From assembly GCA_026182355.1 (NCBI GenBank), contig JAPFBL010000255.1:2480001-2544000 (forward strand): 64,000 nt of DNA, in the 5' to 3' direction. The translations under genes and the position numbers were made by a program. Each line of letters opens with the position of its first letter. The stretch's first letter is position 1. Under the pieces are notes generated by a model. It saw only the letters and a list, made by a program, of their open reading frames with translations, was not told where the DNA came from and did not search any database. Origin of the DNA: Hermatobates lingyangjiaoensis (taxonomy: Eukaryota > Arthropoda > Insecta > Hemiptera > Hermatobatidae). Shown piece by piece: positions 21,721 through 33,270 of this stretch.

Positions 21721-24150
21721 CAGAATATCTCGCTGTCTCATTGCCTACAAGTATTCCTACTTTGCTATTCCACTTGGGCCTTTTCGTGTTATGAATACAA
21801 AACAATCAAACCTTTAGCACAAAAATTGAAAAAAAAAACAGTATGTGGAGGCAATCAGAGTAGAATAACCCTTAAACTGAAAAATGGAAAGGAATTAAGT
21901 TTAAAACCATATCTGAAGATATCTAAAGCCTTGCTGTGACATGGTCTAATCCAAACAAAAATTATATTTCATAACTTCAGAACAAATCCAATTTGATGAA
22001 TATTTTATTTAAAAATAATCATCCCTCTCCATTTATAAACTTTAAAAATACCAGCACTCGAGATAATTAATACCAACTTATTATATTTAATTAACGAGAT
22101 ATGATAAATATTACAAAATAAAATAAATTGGTTAATTAATTAAAAGATTTATCTTTTTTATTTATATATTTTTTTTTCTAAATTAAAAGAAGTAGCTACA
22201 GTTTTAATCGTATACTGCTGTTGGTGAAGTTCGCCCGCTTTGATACCGGTCCAATGTTACTACCATGAGTAACACTTAATATGTATAGTGTTAAGTCTGA
22301 CTTACTCTTTATTAATACCCATTAATTTCACTAACCAAGTTTCAATAATAATACGCATCTTTCGGACTTAATTCCATACATTTTGGAAAACCTTAGTATA
22401 ATTTAAGTTTGAAACAAATTTTTCTTTTTTTTTTTAGGTAATTGATTTTCATTGATTTGTTTTCATCATATTTATTATTTGTTTTTATTTTCCTGATCGT
22501 TGTGCTGTTTTTTTTTTTTGATTGATGTCACATCTTAAGCGTTTTATAACCACAAATATTGTGTGCCTTAATTGTAATAATTTTGGCATAGTTAGTATCA
22601 AACGTCAACATATTCAATAGTACTTCAAGCTGATTTACCAGTTTGTTCTATTATCACTTATTTTGTTTTAGAAAAAAAAATCAAATTTTAATTTTTAGGG
22701 TTATGCTTAATTTTTAAAAAAGGCAGTCTATAGATCATAGTATAGATCAGTCTATAGAATCACAAAAATAATGAAATATATTTACACTATAATTTTGAAA
22801 AATAAATTTTTGTTATTTTATTAATTACGTTATGACAAACTAATGACGTTTTATAGAACAAGACATTTAAAATTCTCCTAAATATAATAAACTTTACAAA
22901 CGCATATAAAACACTAGCTCGTATTTTCCATACAATATCATTCATATACTGAGTGCATTAATACAAAACTAGACTGTGGAAGTTTCAATTGAATTTTTAA
23001 AAGTAGAGCACAAACATGATTCTTGGAACACAAAGGTGAAAGATAGAATACAGAGTAGGTCTAACAATTATTCTAGTTAATACTTGAATATCTGAATTAT
23101 CTTAGTCACGAACCAGATTGATCATAACTCCTCAACGATGACTGACAGAAGTACTGTTACTTGACACTCACATAATGTTCGATAAAGAAATGGTTACTGT
23201 GAACAGATCAATTTTTGTTATTTCCTTCCCTGTTCTGTCATTATTAAATAAGTAGAGCACTAGTTTTGTCAAGTTTACAGGTATGCTGTTCAGTCTTCTG
23301 ATTTTAGTTGGCGATAGCATGTTCCTAATATACACTCATGCACGCCGATGCCAGTGTGTTATTTGACACCATCGTCGCACAGAGCTGTTCTACGTTAACA
23401 TTATTATTACAGACATGTCCAATAATCCATATTCGATCATTTCCCATACAATACATTCAATATTTTTATTACGAATGATAAAATTATGACACTTTAATAT
23501 CATATAAATTATATTATTTTATTAACTTGATTAAACATTAAAGATTATTTATAATCTGATATGTTTTTACAGGGGCTGTGTACATAGAATTGGAATATGC
23601 ATTCATATGAGGTAAGAGAAGCTAACATTTGACTTTTTCTTGGGTGCTTTCTTTCATGTTTTCATTCAGTGATTCAGAAAAAGTGACTTGAACTTGATCT
23701 CATACACCCATTGTGAGGTTAATTGACTCCTTAATGATTTAGATGACCAGTCTTTAAGTTCTTTGGATAACGTTTCGTTGGATTGCCCTACTACTGAGTA
23801 TTCAATATACCAAGGAACTGAGATTAATTTATTATAGAGAAGCACATCGAGCAAATTATGTTATTATCAATTTTGAGCACAAAATTTTAAGATAATGGTA
23901 TATAAAAATAATCCATTGTTCCAGGGAAAAATTTATTAATTACAAATTTATAATTCTAATACGTAATAGCAATACTCAATCTCAATAAAAGTTATAATAG
24001 TTTATAATTCTCTTAATAATTACATTTAAAAATCATTCACGTAAGTATTATCAGTATGAAAAGGTTTTGTTTATATTTTGTTTCAGTTTATGACTATCAC
24101 AGTACCATCTTTTATTAACAGCAGAAAAGATGACTTTTGAATAAACATTT
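21721..24150. other. AT-rich stretch, nothing recognised
   Basis: Long A and T runs and scattered short frames only. The minus-strand frame near 23666-23854 shows no protein features. Confidence 0.35.
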
Positions 24151-24343
24151 GTAACTTTGTCTACTCATAAACAGTGTTGATGAACAGATGAACGATCCTG
24201 TGGTGAACCACAAAATTCTATTGAATATTGCTCGAATCAATGTGAATTTGTCGTACATTATAGAAATATCGAGGAAGCATTTACAACTTGGTCATTCTTC
24301 TGTTTTCATAGTCCACCTAAGTAGAATAAGAAGGGTATATTAG
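24151..24343 (+). CDS. Unidentified open frame / possible exon
   Basis: The frame reads SVDEQMNDPVVNHKILLNIA, RINVNLSYIIEISRKHLQLG and HSSVFIVHLSRIRR without a stop. It lies between an AAACAG and a possible donor GTATAT. The composition is coding-like. No family is recognised and no neighbouring exon was found. Confidence 0.2.
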
Positions 24344-25527
24344 GAGTCGAAGATATAAATAATCTCGCTTTCAAATAGTGGAAAGTTAATGAAATAGAAT
24401 TGTGGCTTAAAACTTTGATTCCATGATTGATTGAGCCAACACATAGACATGCTGCAATAACTTGCTCTAAAGAATGACATCTCATTTGTTGTTTTAAATT
24501 GTGTTAACTACTTTTGATAGACACCTGACAAATAAACTGCACAGTGGTCTCAGTTACCTTCACGAGTGGTACATTCAGAACTCTAGAATGGTACATTCAT
24601 TCTAGTCTTCGACACACATTGGACTACTGCAAGTCTACATTGAAGAACCAACCAAGAACCTTAAGCGGAAAAGTTAAAACCAACAACAAATAAAACTTTA
24701 TTTGGCTAAATAATACTTTTGTAATTTCTGGATTTTAAAAGATGAGGAATTAATGTTTAACAGATTTATATGTACATATTAGATTAAATTACATTACAGT
24801 TTAAATTTCATTCGTTAAATTACAGAAAATCATGATTTCGTTAAACTGTAGCACTAAGAAAGAACTGTGTGACTTTATGTTGTATTTTACTTATCTAGAA
24901 ACATGCTCTCGTTGTACATGGAAACATTTTCAGTATTTACTCTCACACTATTACTATTGTATAGAAAGTACATGTCTCTTTTTTGGAAATAATGAAATTT
25001 ATCAAAGAAAAACGTTACACAGCATAACAATACCACACAACTGGAATGGAAATAAAAGAGGGAGAATATTATCGCTATACAATATGTACTTTTCAGTTTT
25101 AATTTGTACTAAAGTTAGGTTTGCAGTAGAGTTCTATTACAAATTGGGTAAATGAGACTCCGTCAACCCAATAGCCTTCTTCTTTCTTCTAGTTATCAAG
25201 GTTATTAAATGATTTTTCAGACTTTCATATTTTATTATTTGATAATTGTTAACTGTATAATGTTTATGTGTAATATATCTAATGTCTACAATATTTGGAC
25301 GATACCTTCAGAAGTGATTTAAATCAGTGCGATGGTTGAATTAAGTCAGTTTACAACAGCATTCAAATTCAGAATTCGAAAGTCCCGCTGAGGTTGAGGT
25401 TGCAAAACTGCAGCTGATCCAGGCCCAATCAACCGTTGGTCTGCTTTATTATTTTAATGGCACTGTCGAAGATTTTGTAGCTGGGAATAATGCAGTTAAC
25501 ATGAGACTGAACATTCATTGAGGGCTA

Positions 25528-25868
25528 AATATATTTAATATACAGCGCCTCAAGGATATGGAGGTGGCTACAATTGCTTTCAGATCTTAACACTACTGTT
25601 CCATTGACTAGCATTTCCCTTGTCAGTGCAATTTTGTGAACCTCTTTGCGTGGTTCTTCGGAGCACCCTCTGTCAGATATAGGGTGAGGCGCCTCGATAA
25701 TTTTGTAGTCGTCCTCCCGATGTAACGTGTTTTCAGGGCAGCACATGTCCCTGTATTACAGGTATACTGGTACACCAGACGACTCTTCTGCAATATTGAG
25801 GCGTCGTTGTAGGGGCGGTTCCTAATGAAAAGGCTGAGGGTGTTTTTGGTTTTATAGTAGATTCTCAA
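25528..25868 (-). pseudogene. PLE linker plus GIY-YIG endonuclease, frameshifted
   Basis: From 25868 downward the frame reads [20 protein letters not shown] (the linker before the nuclease), then SRLVYQYTCNTGTCAALKTR followed by YIGRTTTKLSRRLTLYLTEG and APKNH. A frameshift near 25640-25660 follows, after which the next frame continues EVHKIALTREMLVNGTVVL and LHILEALYIKYI. It belongs to the same subfamily as 20242-20667. The nuclease residues Y, YIG and R are kept, but the usual His after the helix has become Tyr and the frame is broken. Confidence 0.75.
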
Positions 25869-26233
25869 TTTGATTCTTTCAGGTAACTACGTTAGATGAA
25901 ATAATTTTCTTGAGGGCACACTCATCCTGTTTATAACATTTGTTCATATATCTTTTATAGTACTAATCTATTGTTTCCCCTGTGCTATTTTCGGTGGTTC
26001 CTTCATTATTAGCGTACCACGTTCATACGTACGTGGCACGTTAATAATAAAGGAACCACAGAAAATAACACAGGGGAAACAATAGATTTATACTCTAAAG
26101 GATATATGAACAAATATTATAAACAGGATGAGTGTGCCCTCAAGAAAATTATTTCATCTAACGTAGTTACCTGAAAGAATCAAATTGAGAATTTACTATA
26201 AAACCAAAAACACCCTCAGCCTTCTCATTAGGA
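25822..26233. repeat. About 200-bp fold-back of PLE coding sequence
   Basis: The arms 25822-26022 and 26031-26233 are near-perfect reverse complements around an approximately 8-base centre (TCATACGT). Both encode the same PLE stretch ending in [12 protein letters not shown], so two partial copies are joined head-to-head. Confidence 0.92.
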
Positions 26234-26357
26234 CGGAAACTTCCCTCCACTCAGTAGACTGGAAAGGACGAGTAAGTATTAAAGTCGTGAAAGCGGAAGC
26301 TGCCGTTTATTTCAATCAAATATGTTTAAATGAGAACCTGCTGCCAACTTATACTAA

Positions 26358-26360
<3 letters not shown>
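26185..26360 (+). pseudogene. Chimeric PLE fragment ending in TA repeats
   Basis: The frame begins in the PLE linker ([15 protein letters not shown]), jumps to [20 protein letters not shown] and then [10 protein letters not shown], which is N-terminal PLE sequence, and then runs into the TA microsatellite. The jump joins the end of one copy to the start of another. The final motif stops at the same codon as in 19867-20027. Confidence 0.55.

Positions 26361-26363
<3 letters not shown>

Positions 26364-26420
<57 letters not shown>
26364..26420. repeat. (TA)n microsatellite
   Basis: About 57 bases of TA repeats directly follow the codons for the PLE motif LLPTYTNI. Confidence 0.95.
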
Positions 26421-26423
<3 letters not shown>

Positions 26424-26501
26424 TTTACATCGGCCAGTGGACGCATTTACGTCTCCGTTCCTTCATTCTTTCTCCTTTTATTTTATTTTCTTTCTTTCTA
26501 C

Positions 26502-26537
26502 TCTCCTGAAGACGGTAAGACGCCGAAATAATCGAGA
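26502..26537 (+). ncRNA. Hammerhead ribozyme, slightly decayed
   Basis: The core CTGAAGA is at 26506-26512 and GAAA at 26525-26528. Stem I pairs TCTC (26502-26505) with GAGA (26534-26537). Stem II is GGT/GCC over an AAGAC-type loop, after one extra base (C26513). Stem III is reduced to U-A, then UC with cleavage predicted after 26533. The core is intact, but stems II and III are weak. Confidence 0.5.
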
Positions 26538-26580
26538 TTCGTGAGTGTTCGTCCTTTTTCTTGTGTTCTCTAGCTGTAAC

Positions 26581-26586
<6 letters not shown>

Positions 26587-26633
<47 letters not shown>

Positions 26634-26643
26634 GAGAGAGTAT
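26587..26643. repeat. (TA)n(GA)n compound microsatellite
   Basis: A TA run is followed by GA repeats. It mirrors the (CT)n(TA)n block at 19776-19866 and lies 50 bases after a hammerhead. Confidence 0.95.
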
Positions 26644-26837
26644 ATATACAACATGAGCTGTCATCTAAAACTCGAGTAAACATAATTATGAAGAAAATCA
26701 AAAAAGAAGAAATAGAACAAACAAATGTATAAATAAAAGCTATCGGTTTAAGTATAGACCAAGACATGACTGTGCTAAAAGGAGCCCAATGAAAAGACTC
26801 TTCAGAAGCTCTGATCCTCACTTGTCTATTGTAACAG

Positions 26838-26872
26838 GGCACCCAGCTTTGAATCTGAAACAGTCATTGGAG
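26838..26872 (+). CDS. Possible 35-base exon
   Basis: It lies between acceptor CTATTGTAACAG and donor GTGAGG and encodes APSFESETVIG with one split codon at each side. Its exit phase (one base) fits the entry phase of the better exon at 28993. It is short, so chance is possible. Confidence 0.25.
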
Positions 26873-27919
26873 GTGAGGTAGCGGGCATTGACTTGAACAG
26901 GCTGCTGTGATGACTTACCGACGCCCTTTCATTATTCATAGGCATGCTTGGCACGGTAACTGAAGGCAGTGTTTTGAAAAGCTAGAGGTGAGACAAACTT
27001 TTACATGAGTTATGGAGTAAACTTTATTTACATTCAATGGACATTTAATTCATTTGATTGGAGTGCGAACGACTTTGTAAAAGCTGCGGTGTGGTAGCCG
27101 GAAGGCTTGGGAACGCCAGTGAATCAAAACAGGCTTTGTAAAAGCTTATATGTAATGGATTGTAGCGATTAAGCATAAAATCAACAAATAATTAGATCTA
27201 GCATTTAATCTGTAAAGGACATAATTGTTAATCATCATTAAAATCCACACGTAAGCATAAAAACATTTCTTACCAGTCACCCTCAACTATTAGCCGTGAT
27301 ACATTTTAACAAACCCTACCACCTGAGACGAGATCTTGGGAGATAGATATCCTGGTCCAGCTGCTTTAAATAATCACTTTAATCTTTAGATCAGATCTAA
27401 ATCAGAGTGCGTGTTAAAAGTATTATAGTTAGTTTTTGCGTTCATTATATTAATATACGCTACTCATTATCTCTGTAGATTTCGATATAGGATAGTGTTC
27501 TAATAAACCTTAGTGTTCTAATATCATAAGTATTTTCTACTTCCCTCTGACGTTTATCATAGTTTTGCCTATCGTTCTACTGTAATGTTTATGGATAAAA
27601 GTTGTATATATTGCATACACAATGGGCATACGGATTATAAAAATTATATAGTAGTAATACTTCAGAATGTTATACTCTCAAAATACAATGTTAGAAATGG
27701 TTATTTAAATTTCTTATTCATTTTTGAACTTATTCAAATTATTATTAAAAGTTCAAGAAATTTAGAAAGGGTAACTAATTTACTAGTAATTAAAAAGTTA
27801 AAATTATTCATAAAATTAATAAATTTAAAACCGGAATCACTCCCTTCCAATTATAAGTTTCACTCTGTTTTTTTTTTATCTTTAGAACCATTCTATAAAT
27901 TCGTGAGCGACTTTATCCA

Positions 27920-28340
27920 GTAATTAAAGCAGTGAAGAGCGAGATGCATGGGAGTGATGAAGGGATGTGGAGTAATAGGCAGGTGGGGCGGTCAGCTGCC
28001 CCCAGGGAGTGACTAATCCCCCGGTAAGTTGCTTCCACCGCGCCCGCACTATCTGCCCGCCGGCAGTGTCAAGTCCCAGTTTTGACGATGTCCTCAAACC
28101 CCTTGACAGCTCATTAAAACTGACTTTCTCAAATAAGCACCCTATCCAACTTTCCCTCTTCCCTTGAATTAATTAAAGCAACAATATAATCAATAAATTT
28201 CATTGCCTCGGATTGTAATTGGACAAGTCGACACGGACTATCTGGATCTCGCCTGGATTAAATGAAAAACTTTGTTCGTCTCACGTCCCGTTTAGTTCAA
28301 GAGCCTCATTAGCGTTTGTTGCTAAATGACAAATGAAAAC
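27920..28340. other. GC-richer island with donor-like site
   Basis: It contains the most GC-rich 100 bases near 28000, with a strong GTAAGT at 28024. All frames before this donor close or lack support, so untranslated exon or regulatory DNA are the options. Confidence 0.35.
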
Positions 28341-28810
28341 TGTCTAACTACTAACCAACCACCTAATATAAAACAATATTATTATTATAATTGACATTCA
28401 ATTAAATCTACGTCTGCTGTTGAATCTATGTATAATAACAGTGATTTTATGTTTAACTATACGATAATATTAATGGACTGTTCTAACAGTTATAATAATA
28501 ATTCCCTTTCTTAACTATTCCACATTAATTAATTAATAATTCCACATTATTAATTAATAAACTATTGTCACTTTAAGAAGTTATGAAATTCAGATTCATA
28601 TTTAATTTATTTCAATTTTAAAATATGAAGAAATACGAATGAAAACTTATTCCTCCTTCCAGAGTTCACAACACCATCTTGTTGACTGGCCTAGAAACTT
28701 TGTATGTTTTCTTCTACGTGTTTATCTCTCTGATTTTATCTAGTTGAATCGTATTTAATAAAAGTTTATATATTTAGCAAAATTTAATATAAACACATAA
28801 AAATAACAAT

Positions 28811-28921
28811 CAATGATCAAACCACAATATGAGATGGGAAAAAAAGACTCTGACTAAGACCGCTTGTTACGATTTAAAGATCTTAAGACTTTTTTTCCCA
28901 TTTCATTTTGTGGTTTCATCA
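28811..28921. mobile_element. Inverted PLE tails around a dead hammerhead
   Basis: The left arm (about 28811-28848) and right arm (about 28886-28921) are reverse complements and carry the PLE tail word (GTGGTTTGATCAT and its complement). The centre, ACTCTGACTAAGACC...GATTTAAAGATC, matches the hammerhead at 3831-3873, but both boxes are mutated (CTGACGA to CTGACTA, GAAA to TAAA). Confidence 0.65.
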
Positions 28922-28992
28922 TATTACTAAGGACTTCATTTATATATACGCATATCCAAGTAATTCATCTGATTTGTATTTTTTTATTTTAG

Positions 28993-29192
28993 TTGAATAC
29001 TCGTGTCCTTCTAGGGACTGTTACTTAAGCCCTGCTGAATTTCATTTTATTACTCAGCAAAACAATGAAGTAACAGGACCTATAAATTGTAGGGAAGATA
29101 ATGAATACCTATGTTATGATATGCAGACTGTTGACATGAACTGGTGGATATTTGTTATAAGAAAAGCAAATATAACAATAAACATTGGGCAA
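28993..29192 (+). CDS. Internal exon of an unidentified cysteine-rich protein
   Basis: This is a 200-base open segment between acceptor TTTTTTATTTTAG and donor GTAAGC: two bases completing a codon, then 66 codons. It encodes EYSCPSRDCYLSPAEFHFIT, QQNNEVTGPINCREDNEYLC, YDMQTVDMNWWIFVIRK and ANITINIGQ. Four cysteines and an N-glycosylation sequon (NIT) suggest an extracellular protein. Codon use and splice sites both support a real exon. No family is recognised. A phase-compatible 35-base candidate lies upstream at 26838-26872; no downstream exon was found, since the next 6 kb are repeats. Confidence 0.5.
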
Positions 29193-29734
29193 GTAAGCAG
29201 TCTGTTAAGTTCAGAAGCCCTAGTGGATTACAGGTTTACATAAGCATTAATTAGTGGAAACAACTTAGACGCTGAATACGCCTTGACTGGGATGTGTTTT
29301 GCCCCATGAGGTCTAAACTTCCTTTCATTCCTTACCTTTTAGACTAATTGTACCATCGTTTTTGCACGTAACACGTAGTTTAATTAAATAATTGCTATTC
29401 ATGGATGCTTAAAAAAAACTTCCTCTTTTTTAAATTAATTTATTTTGGAATAAACTAATTATTAAGGTGTTCGGGACTTAAAATATTTAATCATAAGTTT
29501 CTGGATTTCATCAACATTGTCTGAGGCCTCTTACTGTATTATTCTGAATACAGTTAATCCTCATTCCCGGGATATTTTCAAAAAGAAATGAATAATAATG
29601 AGTCATTGAAACAGTAGTCCTATATAAGCAGTGTCAGGAATTTGACAATAATTTTCAATATAAAAAAAAAGTTTCTAATAAAGTAAGATTTAAGGATAAA
29701 TTAAAATTGATTTAAATTAAAATTTTACGTTACA

Positions 29735-31010
29735 GTAAGTTTCTATTTTCATGTTTTTTTTATGCTAAACGACTCGAAAAAACATGAATTTTTTTTAAAA
29801 ACTGAACAAAAAGTTAAAATCTATAAAAAAAATCACATACTTCTCAAATTTATTGATATTTATTTACATTGTTTACATTGACTTAGAAATTTTTTGAGTG
29901 AATCCACTGAAATAAAGTTGATGTTTAGATGTATAATGGAAAAATTGAAATGATCTATTGACTTATATATAAGAGGAATAGCATTTTTACAGGTAAAAAA
30001 TCTGGAGTGGCCTACACTCTACTTTACTATAAGTAACTTAATGTCAAATTTCTTGAGTATATAAAACATAACGTCTCATTTAAGCATAACGTAAACATCT
30101 AAATGGGATATAATTATTAGCCTGTCATTCCTGCGGTAGTACAGATAGTGATTGAAGGACATATCAATTTATAAGCTCATTTTTGTACATCACAAATTAT
30201 TTATTATTTGCAAATATTTTCATTAGTATAACTACAGCAGTAATAACATTTTTGAAAAACCAAAGTGAACATTTCTTGAAACGAAATAGTATCCTACAAG
30301 AGAACATGGCTATTGTTCAAATAGCCAGTAGATTTCTTACATCGTTTACTTGACATCCTTCTACATTGAATATTAATGTAAAATTTTCAAATTTGAAACA
30401 GTAAAATACTCTTTTTTTCTCTGAAAAACTTCTTAAACAGCGAAGAAAATGTTGTTTTAAGGTGATTTGTTAATTAAAGATGTACGATAATTACAGTTAT
30501 TAATCTCTAAACGAAAGATTTCAATTTTGAATTATCTTTTACATTTTTGGTTTTTAACAGAATTATTATACTGGGAATTTTATGGCTTCTTAGTATTTAA
30601 TAAGATCATTTTCCTTCCCTTTGTCAAATAACATATATACCAATTTTTTTTTAATGAGTGTTATCATTTACCTGCACAATATTATTCCTCTTACATCCCT
30701 TATAAGTCAATAATATATTTTCATTTTTCCATTAGAAACATCAATTTTATCTCAGTGGATTCGCTCAAAAAATTTCTAAGTCAATGTAAACAATGTAAAA
30801 AAATACAAAAAATTCGACAAGTATAGCAGGTGATCTCTTAGTCTAGAATAAACAAACAGTTTTTATATCGTTATTGCTCTTTCCCGTAATTGAAACTTCA
30901 TGAATTTTTTTTTGTGAATTGCTAATTTTTTGTTCCATTTTTGGTCAAATTTTCATTTTTTTTTAACAAGCCGTTTAGCGTAAAAAAATCATTTTCTGAA
31001 AACACAAATC
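29735..31010. repeat. Long inverted repeat of repeat family Z
   Basis: About 29735-29995 is the reverse complement of about 30655-31010, with many small indels. Shared landmarks are the words around GCTAAACG and AAATTTTTTGAGTGAATCC. The loop (29996-30650) is itself inverted again at 32050-32703. I call this repeat family Z for reference only. Confidence 0.75.
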
Positions 31011-31640
31011 GTACTGTAACGCCCCTTTAGCGAAAGTAATTTCAAGAAAAAATATCTCAACTCATTTGCCATATAATGTTCTATTTATAGGCATAGTTTC
31101 ATTCTTGTCCGTCAAACAGTATGGCTTGTATCGCTCTCACAAGGTTTGAGATTGAATTATAAGTCAAAATTTTTACATTTTATTGAAAAAAAAATATTTC
31201 CTGTTGATATAAAATTCTGAATATATTTTTCGTTTGTTGCATTTGTAACTTCAAAGATAATGTCAAAATTTCAAAACTCTAGGGTTATCAGTTTAGGAGA
31301 AATATGTGTTTTAAAAAAAACGGTTTTTGGCAAAAAAAGTGACTTTCCCATCATGCATAATTCTTCCCAAACAATAGGGATCTTCGTCTAAATGGGGCCC
31401 ATTTTCGTGTAAAATATCAACTTGATCCATCAAAGATTCTGGACCGTAGCGTGGTAACAAGCAATGCTAACACACGCACCCACCCACGCACCCACCCACC
31501 CACCCACCCACACACACACAGACATCATCGTAAAAACGTCATAAAACGACTTCTGGTACCTCAAAACATGTAATTCTGTCAAAATCTCGAGATCGAATTT
31601 TTTCACGATCACTATACTTTACTTATAGTAAAGTAAAAAT
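29996..31640 (+). mobile_element. Family Z unit, about 1.65 kb
   Basis: It starts AAATCTGGAGTGGCCTACAC, then CTTTACTATAAGTAA, and ends at TACTTTACTTATAGTAAAGT. The palindrome TTTACTATAAGTAAA is present at both ends. The same left end opens the copy at 50449. There is no transposase frame, so it is probably a non-autonomous DNA element. Its class is not determined. Confidence 0.6.
31473..31521. repeat. (CACC)n / (CA)n microsatellite
   Basis: CCCACCCACCC-type tetranucleotide repeats run into CA repeats, inside a family Z unit. The other copies carry a shorter version here. Confidence 0.9.
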
Positions 31641-32049
31641 ACTGCCAATGAACATAAATTATGTTGCTTTCCATGGTATGATGAATTTGTCTCATAAAAT
31701 GCTCTAATCAAGCTATATATTCCACCTTGAACAAAACTTAATATTATATGAACATTTTTTTGTGTTTATGAATCATAGTATCTTTGGATGATATTAAAGT
31801 GTGAGAAATGGATTCTTTACTCAAGAAAGAGGAGTTATGCTTGTAGACAAATATCCAGTTTTTTCACTATTATAGTCTAATAGTTCATATCTCTTATTTT
31901 CAACAATTTCAAGCCTTCAGCGAAAAAAGTTTTAAATTATACTGAATAGCAGGCATCGATTTTGATTTGGGTATGTAGAATTGGCTAATTACTAATATAT
32001 TTTTTGTTCAATATAAATTCAGAGGAACCTTATAACAGAGTGCTGCAAG

Positions 32050-32703
32050 CAGGTAAAAGATTCAGAGTGAATCGGTATATATGATTTTTGACAAAGGAAA
32101 AGCAAAATGGTTTTTATTAAATACTAGGAAGCCATAAAACTCCCAACATAATAATTCTATAAAAAACTAGAAACGTAAAACATAATTGAAAATTGAAAAT
32201 ATTATTTGAAGAAAAATAAATGTAATTAGCCTACATCTTAAATTAAATATTATCTTAACACGACATTTTTTCTTAGATGTTTCTGACATTTTTTAATCAG
32301 AAACTAAAATGGGAATATTTTTAAGTTTTAAATTGGAAAATTTGTCTTAAATATTCAATGTAGAATGATGTCAGGTAAACTATGTAAGACATTACTGGTT
32401 ATTGAAACAAAAGCCATGTTTTCCTGTAAGAGATTATTTTATAACACGAAATCTACACTTTTTCTTTTGAAATGTTATTACTGCTGTAATTATACTAATG
32501 ATATATGTATCAGTAGTGTGATATACAAAAATAGTCATATACCTATATTGATAAGTGGATCAATCACTGTCTGTACTACCTGCAGGAATGAAAGAGTAAT
32601 AAACATCTTCCATTTAAACATTTAAATTATACCTAAATGGGACATTATTTATTATATACCCAAGAAGTATGATAGTAAAGTTGAGTATAGACCACTCCAG
32701 ATT
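32050..32703 (-). mobile_element. Family Z arm, inverted relative to 29996
   Basis: The reverse complement matches 29996-30680 along its whole length, including AAATCTGGAGTGG at the outer end (32703 downward). Together with 29996 it makes a roughly 2.7-kb palindrome-like structure. Confidence 0.75.
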
Positions 32704-32965
32704 TCTTACTTCACTATAAGTAAAGTATAGTAATCGTGAAGAAATTCGATATTGAGATTTTGACGGAATTATGAGTTCTGAGGACCAATAAGTCATTTTA
32801 TGACGTTTTTTTGATGATCTGTGAGTGCATGTGTTTGTGGGCTGGTGAGTGTTATCCAAAAGTTCATGTAGACGCTATGGTCCAGAATCTTTGATGGATC
32901 AAATTGATATTTTTCCGTGAAATTTCTATTGCCACAAAGATCAACAAAGGTATGAAAACTGAATA
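32697..32965 (+). mobile_element. Family Z end, head-to-head with previous
   Basis: It begins at CACTATAAGTAAAGTATAGT and aligns with the reverse complement of 31380-31640, through TTTGATGGATCAAATTGATA. It abuts the oppositely oriented arm at 32703. Confidence 0.65.
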
Positions 32966-33179
32966 TTCATTCTGAATTACCTGCTATACTTGTCGGATTT
33001 GTTTACATTTAATAACAATATTTACATGGACATTAAATACATGTAAGTTTTTTCAGTACATCGACTCAAATATTAATTAATGGAGCCTTGAGATATGATA
33101 AAAAAAATTGAATGATAATGACTTAAAATGAAACTTAATAAGAATAGAATTTTTACTTGTATAAAAATCAACGCCAATC

Positions 33180-33270
33180 AAACAAACAATTTCTGATGCT
33201 TTCCACGGTAGGATGGATTTGTGTAACAAAATACTCTAATTCCTTGAACAAAATTTAGTATCAGGGGTGA
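33180..33270 (+). mobile_element. Family Z fragment
   Basis: CTGATGCTTTCCACGGTAGG and ACAAAATACTCTAATTCC match 31665-31740 and 34745-34830. Confidence 0.55.

Noticed and set aside
24832..25155. 107-codon plus-strand open frame rich in Tyr and Cys
   Set aside because: No recognisable domain, no splice context and AT-driven codons; not enough to call a gene.
26919..26959. Minus-strand 41-base segment between CTTCAG and GTAAGT
   Set aside because: Splice sites are good, but it overlaps the region of a competing plus-strand exon and encodes only 13 residues without support.
27585..27923. 112-codon plus-strand open frame
   Set aside because: Extremely AT-rich Ile/Leu/Lys/Asn composition without any motif; expected by chance in such DNA.
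28908..28992. Upstream part of the 111-codon frame as coding
   Set aside because: The first part lies in the PLE tail and an intron-like pyrimidine tract; only the part after the AG at 28992 looks coding.
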